Shown: positions 1-5,128 of the stretch, one piece after another
How positions within the stretch are numbered: the stretch's first letter is position 1
Layout of the letters: each line of letters begins with the position of its first letter
Source of the DNA: an uncultured Muribaculaceae bacterium
GTDB taxonomy: Bacteria > Bacteroidota > Bacteroidia > Bacteroidales > Muribaculaceae
NCBI GenBank assembly: GCA_910589095.1
Contig: CAJUSN010000161.1
Span: 1 to 5,128, forward strand
Length of the DNA: 5,128 bases
Direction: 5' to 3'
Position numbers and translations under genes: made by a program
Notes under the pieces: generated by a model
Told to the model about the DNA's origin: nothing
Seen by the model: the letters and a program-made list of their open reading frames with translations, nothing else
Database searches by the model: none

Positions 1-1818
1 GAGGTGTACCTGGTCGGCACGCATGTCGGCACCGATGAAATGCCGGAACTCTTCGGGCGAGATCTCGCCAAGACCTTTGAATCGGGTTATTTCGGCGTTT
101 GAGCCGAGGAGGCCGATGGCATTTATGCGTTCTTCGTCGCTGTAACAATAGTAAGTGTCCTCAGCCACTTTCTTCGGACGTGAGCCGGATGAGCGTTTGG
201 ATGTTTTTTTGTTGCGCACGCGGAAGAGAGGCGTCTCGAGAATGTAAACATGGCCACGTTTCACCAAGTCGGGGAAAAATTGGAGGAAGAAGGTGAGCAG
301 GAGCATGCGTATGTGCATTCCGTCCACATCGGCATCCGTGGCTATGATCACTTTATTATAGCGCAGGTTGTCCAGTGAATCCTCTATGTTGAGAGCGGCC
401 TGAAGCTGATAGAATTCATCGTTTTCATACACCATTTTTTTTGTCTTACCGAATGTGTTCTTGGGCTTTCCCCGGAGGGAGAACACAGCTTGAGTTTCCA
501 CGTTTCGGATTTTGGTGATGGAGCCGGCTGCCGAGTCGCCCTCGGTGATGAAGATGGAAGACTCGAGCTTCTTTTCCTCAGAGCCGCGCGTGTCATTGAG
601 ATGTACGCGGCAATCTAGTAGCTTCTTGTTGTGAATATTGACCTTTTTGGCTTGCTCGCGGGCTTTTTTTGTGACACCGGCCATGGCTTTGCGTTCACGC
701 TCGTTGTCCTCCACGATTTTCTTTATTGCGTCGGCCGTTTCCGGGTTGCGGTGAAGGTAATTGTCAAGGTGGGTTTTAACAAAGTCGCCAATGGCTTTGG
801 CCACAGTTGGCCCGTCGGGTCCCATCATTTGGGAGCCGAGCTTGGTTTTTGTCTGGGATTCAAATACCGGTTCCTCCACTTTGATGGCCACGGCAGCCAC
901 CATTCCGTTGCGTATATCGGAGTATTCGTATTGGGTTTTACCGATGAATTCCTTTACAGTTCGGGACACAGCCTCCTTGAAAGCAGTGAGGTGTGTGCCA
1001 CCCTGAGTGGTGTGCTGACCGTTTACGAATGTATAATACTCCTCGCCGTATTGCGGGGCATGGGTTATGGCTATCTCGATGTCGCCCTCTTTGATGTGGA
1101 TTATGGGGTAGCGGGGATCGCTTGTCATGGTGTCGGTCAAGAGGTCGAGAAGTCCATGACGAGAATGGAACCGCTGCCCGTTGAACATGAGTGTAAGCCC
1201 GGTGTTGAGATAGGTGTAGTTCTTGAGCAGGGGTATGATGAAATCATCGCGGTAGCGGTAATCGGTGAAGATTTTGGGATCAGGGGTGAATTCCACCAGA
1301 GTCCCGTTGGGCTGGTCGGTATCGGTCACCGGAGTCTCGCTTATGATGTTGCCACCCGAGAAGCGGGCTTGTTTCATTTTTCCTTCACGCACGCTTTGCA
1401 CCATAAAGTCACAAGAAAGTGCATTGACCGCTTTCACACCAACGCCATTGAGGCCGATGGATTTTTTGAATGCCTTGGTGTCATATTTTGCACCGGTGTT
1501 GATTTTCGATACGGCATCGGTCATCTTACCCAAAGGGATTCCACGACCGAAGTCGCGTACCGTGACGGAGCTTTCTGTTACCGTGACATCCACCTGCTTG
1601 CCGAACCCCATCATGTATTCATCGATGGTGTTGTCCAGGACTTCCTTGAGCAATACATAGATGCCGTCATCGGCATTTGACCCGTCGCCGAGTTTGCCGA
1701 TGTACATTCCGGGACGTTCACGGATGTGTACGTTCCAGTCAAGAGTTACAATGTCATCTTCGGTATAGTTTGCAGCCGGAGTCGCGGCGTCATCAAGGAG
1801 GTTTTCTTCGTCGGTCAT
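1..1818 (-). CDS. parE: DNA topoisomerase IV subunit B (ParE), 3' end outside the window
   Basis: ATPase subunit of a type IIA topoisomerase, which with ParC decatenates and relaxes DNA using ATP. The 606 codons seen read without a stop to the left edge; family members are about 620-650 residues, so probably only a short C-terminal tail is missing. GHKL ATPase motifs are clear: KEVLDNTIDEY (E59, N63, D66), RDFGRGIP (88-95), GLNGVGVKAVNAL starting at 122, and the transducer-domain QTK loop with the ATP-contacting lysine K324. The TOPRIM domain has EGDSAAG (E426) and DADVDG (D495, D497, D499), the metal-binding acidic residues, then RFKGLGEI (579-586). The 'RPGMYIGKLGDGS' segment and overall style are those of Bacteroidota ParE rather than GyrB, but separating the two by eye is not absolute. 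The start ATG is preceded by no clear Shine-Dalgarno, which is usual in this phylum. A basic insert sits at residues 539-554. Confidence 0.93.
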   Translation of the reverse strand, partial: MTDEENLLDDAATPAANYTEDDIVTLDWNVHIRERPGMYIGKLGDGSNADDGIYVLLKEVLDNTIDEYMMGFGKQVDVTVTESSVTVRDFGRGIPLGKMTDAVSKINTGAKYDTKAFKKSIGLNGVGVKAVNALSCDFMVQSVREGKMKQARFSGGNIISETPVTDTDQPNGTLVEFTPDPKIFTDYRYRDDFIIPLLKNYTYLNTGLTLMFNGQRFHSRHGLLDLLTDTMTSDPRYPIIHIKEGDIEIAITHAPQYGEEYYTFVNGQHTTQGGTHLTAFKEAVSRTVKEFIGKTQYEYSDIRNGMVAAVAIKVEEPVFESQTKTKLGSQMMGPDGPTVAKAIGDFVKTHLDNYLHRNPETADAIKKIVEDNERERKAMAGVTKKAREQAKKVNIHNKKLLDCRVHLNDTRGSEEKKLESSIFITEGDSAAGSITKIRNVETQAVFSLRGKPKNTFGKTKKMVYENDEFYQLQAALNIEDSLDNLRYNKVIIATDADVDGMHIRMLLLTFFLQFFPDLVKRGHVYILETPLFRVRNKKTSKRSSGSRPKKVAEDTYYCYSDEERINAIGLLGSNAEITRFKGLGEISPEEFRHFIGADMRADQVHL

Positions 1819-1839
1819 TTCGCGTGATTATCAAGTATG

Positions 1840-1871
1840 CAAAGTTACGAAATTTCCGACTATTATGCAAG
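1840..1871 (-). promoter_or_regulatory. Bacteroidota-type promoter of parE
   Basis: On the minus strand a -7 element TAACTTTG (1847-1840) exactly matches the Bacteroidota consensus TAnnTTTG. A CTTG (1871-1868) lies 20 bp upstream, close to the TTTG -33 element and inside the usual 19-21 bp spacing. Transcription would begin near 1833-1836, giving a short leader of about 15-18 nt before the parE ATG. This implies parE can be expressed independently of the synthetase gene upstream. The match is by inspection only. Confidence 0.6.
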
Positions 1872-1900
1872 CCTCATTTCAAAGCGGGCCGCGCTGCTGC

Positions 1901-3592
1901 TCACTGGTAGAGATAGCGTTTGATGGAGCGTTTGGGCGTTTTCTCGAATTCGTTTGCCCGGAGCTGAATCTCATCCACACGCTCGTAGGGAGCGGTGAGT
2001 TTGTTGAGCTCTTTGCGCACCTTTTCCATCACCTGCGGCATCATGTCGGTGGTGAGGCGTGCTTTGTCCATGGCTTCGAAGTCGGGGTACACAAGGGCCA
2101 CGAGCTTGTTGCCTCTCTGCACAACGAGGCTTTCCGATACGTAGGGGAGATTGTTGAGCTTCGCTTCGATCTCTTCAGGATATATGTTCTGTCCGGAGGA
2201 GGATAGAAGCATGGTTTTGTAACGCCCTTTGATAAAGATTGTTCCGGCGTCGGCAATAGTGCCCATGTCGCCTGTGTGGAGCCAACCTTCTGAGTCGATG
2301 ACTTCGGCTGTGGCTTTAGGGTTCTTGTAGTAGCCCTTCATCACATTATCCCCTTTGACGCAGATTTCGCCCGGTATGTAGGCTTCGTTATCGGAAAGTA
2401 CTTTGGAGTACATCAATCCGGGGAGGGTTCGGCCCGATGAGCCGGGGATGAATTTGTTCCAAGGGGTGTAGCTTATCAGCGGGCCACATTCGGTCATTCC
2501 GTAGCCCACGGTGAAAGGAAACTTTATCTTGAGCAGGAACTCTTCCACTTCATGATTCAGGGCGGCTCCACCAAGTATGAGTTGGTAGAATTCGCCACCG
2601 AACGATTCGCTCAGCTTGCGGCGGATTTTGGAATAGATGGTCTGGCGCAGAAAGGGAATGGCCATGAGCCGTTTCATGGATGGCTTGCTGATTATGGGGA
2701 CAATCTGCTTGCGATAGATCTTTTCAAGCACCAGCGGCACTGAGAGTATGAGGGTCGGGCGCACCTCCTGCATGGCTTTGATGAGCAGCTTCGGTGTTGG
2801 CATTTTCCCGAATACCCAGATGTGGGATCCAGTGGCTAACGGAGTCAACATGTCGAACGCACAACCATAGGCATGAGCCAGCGGGAGGAAGCCGAGCGAG
2901 CGTGAGCCGGGATAGTGGAGCTTGGACTCCATCCCAAACACAACATTGCCGCACAGATTGTTGAGTGTGAGCATCACTCCTTTGGAGAATCCGGTTGTGC
3001 CTGAAGTGTAGTTGATTTCAGCAACCGAATCCTTGGGGAATGTTCCGTAGGCCACGTTCGAGGGTCCGAATCCATGGGGAAAGCGGCGGTTGAAAGCTTT
3101 GTTGAGGCCTGTGAATATCTTCTCCATTTTGTCCTTGCCGTTCATGTGGTCGGCGAGAAGCTGCTGCGACTCGAGTGACATGACAATCTTTATGGCCGGC
3201 ATGTGGTCAAAATCAAGGTGTTCCCAGAGCTGGTCGCTCACGAAAAGCATCACCGAATCACTGTGGTTAATGATATGTTGCGCGTCCTGTGGGTTAAATT
3301 CAGGAAGAATGGGCACAATGACCGCTCCATAAGTGAGGGTGGCCATGAAGGTCACAACCCACGAAACGGAGTTTTTCCCAAGAAGGGCCACTTTGTCGCC
3401 GGGCTTCACGCCGCACATTTCAAAAAATATGTGGGTGCGAGCTATTTTCCGTGCCAGATCGGCGTAGCTGAGGGTTGCTCCTGTTACATAGTCGGTAAGG
3501 GCAGGGCGCTCCCAATGTTCGCGGAAGCTGCCGGCATATATCTGTAGTAAATCTTCGTTAAGCATGTCAGAAAGGTGCTGATGTTCTATCAT
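1901..3592 (-). CDS. AMP-forming acyl-CoA synthetase-like protein (ANL superfamily)
   Basis: Complete 563-residue adenylate-forming enzyme, expected to activate a carboxylic acid, probably a fatty acid, via acyl-AMP and then a thioester; the substrate cannot be read from sequence. Core motifs in order: P-loop YTSGTTGFSKG (195-205), LPLAHAYG (236-243), GYGMTECGPL (363-372), the ATP-ribose aspartate in HTGD (D442), and the hinge region GRYKTML starting at 456, followed by GQNIYPEEIE (467-476). There is no signal peptide or obvious membrane segment, so it is probably cytoplasmic. Oddity: the C-terminal A10 segment reads EKTPKRSIKR (550-559); aligned without gaps to the usual 'PKTxxGKxxR' or 'LTPTxKxKR', the catalytic lysine position is S556. 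Lysines 554 and 558 flank it. Start choice: ATG at 3592 gives the longest frame, but Met10 (3565-3563, MLNEDLLQIY) is a credible alternative, and neither has a clear ribosome site. It lies 82 bp upstream of parE on the same strand and diverges from mtaB. Confidence 0.9.
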   Translation of the reverse strand: MIEHQHLSDMLNEDLLQIYAGSFREHWERPALTDYVTGATLSYADLARKIARTHIFFEMCGVKPGDKVALLGKNSVSWVVTFMATLTYGAVIVPILPEFNPQDAQHIINHSDSVMLFVSDQLWEHLDFDHMPAIKIVMSLESQQLLADHMNGKDKMEKIFTGLNKAFNRRFPHGFGPSNVAYGTFPKDSVAEINYTSGTTGFSKGVMLTLNNLCGNVVFGMESKLHYPGSRSLGFLPLAHAYGCAFDMLTPLATGSHIWVFGKMPTPKLLIKAMQEVRPTLILSVPLVLEKIYRKQIVPIISKPSMKRLMAIPFLRQTIYSKIRRKLSESFGGEFYQLILGGAALNHEVEEFLLKIKFPFTVGYGMTECGPLISYTPWNKFIPGSSGRTLPGLMYSKVLSDNEAYIPGEICVKGDNVMKGYYKNPKATAEVIDSEGWLHTGDMGTIADAGTIFIKGRYKTMLLSSSGQNIYPEEIEAKLNNLPYVSESLVVQRGNKLVALVYPDFEAMDKARLTTDMMPQVMEKVRKELNKLTAPYERVDEIQLRANEFEKTPKRSIKRYLYQ

Positions 3593-3634
3593 TAACTAAC
3601 GCGTGCGGTGCGCAGTTGGTTGTGGATTTGCCGA

Positions 3635-3642
3635 CAAAGATA
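3635..3642 (-). promoter_or_regulatory. Candidate -7 element for the acyl-CoA synthetase gene
   Basis: The minus strand reads TATCTTTG, a full match to the Bacteroidota TAnnTTTG -7 consensus. It would start transcription near 3628, about 36 nt before the ATG at 3592. No TTTG lies at the expected 19-21 bp upstream; the nearest candidate is an ATTG at 16 bp spacing, so the -33 half is weak. The position directly ahead of the gene supports the call. Confidence 0.45.
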
Positions 3643-3665
3643 GTATATATTTCGTAAACAATGAC

Positions 3666-3673
3666 TAACTTTG
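3666..3673 (+). promoter_or_regulatory. Candidate -7 element for mtaB
   Basis: The plus strand reads TAACTTTG, again a full TAnnTTTG match. With the next three bases it is identical over 11 bp (TAACTTTGCAT) to the parE promoter. No good TTTG -33 element is seen at 19-21 bp upstream. Transcription would begin near 3680, leaving a leader of about 130 nt before the mtaB ATG at 3812. It faces away from the synthetase -7 element, with 23 AT-rich bases between them. Confidence 0.45.
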
Positions 3674-3681
3674 CATTAATA

Positions 3682-3755
3682 GAAACCGATAAGGACAAAA
3701 AATGCTACTGATACATTGCTGTTTTTAGTCTGGTGAAAGAGCTTAAGTCGGTTTC
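3682..3755 (+). promoter_or_regulatory. Possible structured 5' leader of mtaB
   Basis: GAAACCGA (3682-3689) and TCGGTTTC (3748-3755) form a perfect 8-bp inverted repeat with a 58-nt loop, beginning almost exactly at the predicted transcription start. Inside it a second imperfect pairing is possible: GGACAAAAA (3693-3701) with TTTTTaGTCT (3722-3731), with one bulged A and a terminal G-U pair. That inner stem would cover the Shine-Dalgarno-like AAGGA (3691-3695) of a mini-ORF. No known riboswitch class is recognised. Pairing this short could arise by chance, so this is a suggestion only. Confidence 0.22.
3702..3728 (+). CDS. Possible 8-residue leader peptide ahead of mtaB
   Basis: A very short frame, MLLIHCCF followed by TAG, starts 6 nt after an AAGGA Shine-Dalgarno-like sequence (3691-3695), which stands out because the three large genes here lack clear ones. 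It lies inside the predicted mtaB leader and inside the 3682-3755 inverted repeat, and it contains adjacent Cys codons. A regulatory leader peptide is conceivable, but a frame this short is easily fortuitous and no homologue is recognised. Confidence 0.13.
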   Translation: MLLIHCCF

Positions 3756-3811
3756 CGTGAAAGCGAAAACAGGCATGTCTGAGCAAAGAATGTGCCGTTA
3801 AATGAAAGAAT

Positions 3812-5128
3812 ATGACCCCTACGCATATAACCGGCCACGCCAAGGCCATGTATCATACATTCGGATGCAAACTGAATTTTGCTGAAACAGCATCGCTGTC
3901 GCGCTTGCTGGAGGAACGTGGTGTGACCCGGGCTGACAAGACAGATGAACCTGACGTGATTGTGATCAATTCATGTTCCGTCACAGAGCTCGCCGATAAA
4001 AAATGCCGTCAAACGATCCGTTCGCTTGCCCGCAAACATCCGCAAGCCGGGATTGTGGTCACGGGTTGTTATGCACAGCTGAAACCTCAAGAGGTGAAAA
4101 GTCTGCCCGGCGTGGTGATTGTGGCCGGGGCTGATCAGAAAGGTATGCTGCCCGATATGATCACTGATTGGCTTGAGGCCGGACGTGAGAGTGTGGAAGT
4201 TTCCGCCCACCGCGACATATCCCGTTTCATCCCTTCATGTTCGCGCGGCGACCGCACTCGCTATTTCCTCAAGGTGCAAGACGGGTGCAACTACTATTGC
4301 TCATATTGCACCATTCCGCTTGCGCGCGGCCATAGCCGCAGCGGAGAGATTGGTGAGATAGTGGAACAAGCTCGGAAGGTTGCAGCCGAAGGTGGTCGTG
4401 AAATAGTGATTACCGGAGTGAATATCGGTGATTTTGGATATGGCCGTGACGACAATTTTTTTGACCTCATCCGGAGGCTTGATGAAGTGGAGGGGATTGA
4501 TCGTTACAGAATATCCTCAATAGAACCGAACCTGCTGACAGATGAAATAATTGAATGGGTTGCGAAGAGCCGGGCGTTTATGCCTCATTTTCATATCCCG
4601 TTGCAGGCAGGCGATGATGAGGTCCTGAAATTGATGCGCCGTCGCTATGACACGGCCCTTTTCCGTCATAGAGTCGAGACAATCCGTTCGGTGCTTCCCG
4701 AGGCCTTTATCGGTGTTGACCTTATTACGGGTGCCCGAGGTGAGACCAGAGAGCATTTCGAGCGGTCAAAGAGTTTTATTGAGTCGCTGCCTATATCGCG
4801 TCTTCACGTGTTTCCCTATTCCGAACGTCCGGGCACACGGGCCATTACCGAGATAGACCATGTGGTTTCGCAAGAGGAGAAGCATCTGCGCAGCCGGGAA
4901 ATGATAGAGCTGTCGGATAAAAAGTTGTCCGATTTTACCCGCCGTTTCGTGGGGACGACCAGACCGGTGCTGATAGAACATACGCTTCATTCGGACGGAA
5001 CGATGTCGGGCTTTACGGACAATTATCTGAAAGTGCGGTTCAAAGCCGATGGGTCAATGGCCAACAGCGTGCAGCCCGTGCTGATTGAACGCGTGGAAGG
5101 AGAAGATATTTACGGAACATTACAATGT
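3812..5128 (+). CDS. mtaB: tRNA t6A37 methylthiotransferase MtaB, 3' end outside the window
   Basis: Radical-SAM enzyme predicted to add a methylthio group to N6-threonylcarbamoyladenosine at tRNA position 37 (ms2t6A), which aids decoding of ANN codons. The N-terminal methylthiotransferase domain carries its three cluster cysteines: FGCKLN (C19), NSCSVT (C55) and TGCYAQ (C86). The radical-SAM cluster motif CNYYCSYC gives C159, C163 and C166, followed by TIPLARG. HFHIPLQAGDDEVLKLMRRRY spans about 259-279. A TRAM-like RNA-binding domain begins near F379. The GCKLN form and the TRAM tail favour MtaB over MiaB or RimO. The 439 codons reach the right edge without a stop; family length of about 430-450 suggests few residues are missing. 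ATG 3812 is the first in-frame start after a TGA at 3803-3805; Met13 (3848) is an alternative just before the conserved YHTFGCKLN. Cytoplasmic; divergent from the synthetase gene. Confidence 0.93.
   Translation, partial: MTPTHITGHAKAMYHTFGCKLNFAETASLSRLLEERGVTRADKTDEPDVIVINSCSVTELADKKCRQTIRSLARKHPQAGIVVTGCYAQLKPQEVKSLPGVVIVAGADQKGMLPDMITDWLEAGRESVEVSAHRDISRFIPSCSRGDRTRYFLKVQDGCNYYCSYCTIPLARGHSRSGEIGEIVEQARKVAAEGGREIVITGVNIGDFGYGRDDNFFDLIRRLDEVEGIDRYRISSIEPNLLTDEIIEWVAKSRAFMPHFHIPLQAGDDEVLKLMRRRYDTALFRHRVETIRSVLPEAFIGVDLITGARGETREHFERSKSFIESLPISRLHVFPYSERPGTRAITEIDHVVSQEEKHLRSREMIELSDKKLSDFTRRFVGTTRPVLIEHTLHSDGTMSGFTDNYLKVRFKADGSMANSVQPVLIERVEGEDIYGTLQC

Noticed and set aside
523..543. ParE TOPRIM motif is EGDSAAG rather than the common EGDSAGG
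   Set aside because: The metal-binding Glu and the DxDxD residues are intact, and small-residue changes at this position (such as SASG) are known in Bacteroidota ParE, as far as I recall.
631..1680. A 349-codon open frame on the plus strand
   Set aside because: It lies wholly antisense to parE, whose motifs are unmistakable on the minus strand. The antisense translation shows no recognisable domain and its composition (many Gly, Val, Phe, His) is what reverse-strand reading of a coding region gives.
1880..1900. Possible terminator hairpin after the synthetase stop (AGCG / CGCT around a 5-nt loop)
   Set aside because: The stem is only four pairs and no U-tract follows on the minus strand, so it does not meet the pattern of an intrinsic terminator.
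1865..2206. A 113-codon plus-strand frame overlapping the end of the synthetase gene
   Set aside because: It is almost entirely antisense to the conserved C-terminal domain of the synthetase and has no recognisable motif.
3802..3885. A 27-codon plus-strand frame (MKEYDPYAYNRP...) starting 10 nt before mtaB and overlapping it out of frame
   Set aside because: No ribosome site or recognisable sequence; the overlap runs through the conserved FGCKLN codons of mtaB, so it is most simply a chance frame.
4601..4618. MtaB reads LQAGDD (264-269) where many methylthiotransferases have QSGSD
   Set aside because: From memory, QAGDD variants occur in other MtaB proteins, and all six cluster cysteines are present, so this looks like normal family variation.

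Overview
The window looks like ordinary chromosomal core sequence from a member of the Bacteroidota, most likely the order Bacteroidales. Two things suggest this: the style of the proteins (notably the topoisomerase signature around the 'RPGMYIGKLGDGS' segment), and promoter-like sites of the TAnnTTTG type used by the Bacteroidota primary sigma factor. Base composition is roughly balanced, which would fit for example Muribaculaceae, but the family-level guess is weak. I recognise no tRNA, rRNA, CRISPR array, insertion sequence or phage gene.

Layout: (1) positions 1-1818, minus strand, hold the 5' 606 codons of a topoisomerase IV B subunit (parE); its last few codons lie beyond the left edge. 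(2) 1819-1900 is an 82-bp gap carrying a good Bacteroidota-type promoter for parE. (3) 1901-3592, minus strand, is a complete AMP-forming acyl-CoA synthetase-like gene of 563 codons. (4) 3593-3811 is a 219-bp divergent intergenic region with two oppositely directed TAnnTTTG elements and, on the plus strand, a leader with an 8-bp inverted repeat around an 8-codon mini-ORF that has a Shine-Dalgarno-like site. (5) 3812-5128, plus strand, is a radical-SAM methylthiotransferase of the MtaB family (tRNA ms2t6A37 formation), missing only its extreme C terminus at the right edge.

The three genes do not form an evident pathway: one manages chromosome topology and decatenation, one activates a carboxylic (probably fatty) acid, and one modifies tRNA. 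The synthetase and parE lie in the same direction and could be partly co-transcribed, but parE has its own promoter. The synthetase and mtaB diverge from a shared control region.

I did not find a convincing new biological system. The points most worth a second look are the apparent absence of the conserved C-terminal A10 lysine in the synthetase (a serine occupies that position), the structured leader with a mini-ORF ahead of mtaB, and a short basic insertion in ParE next to its TOPRIM domain.
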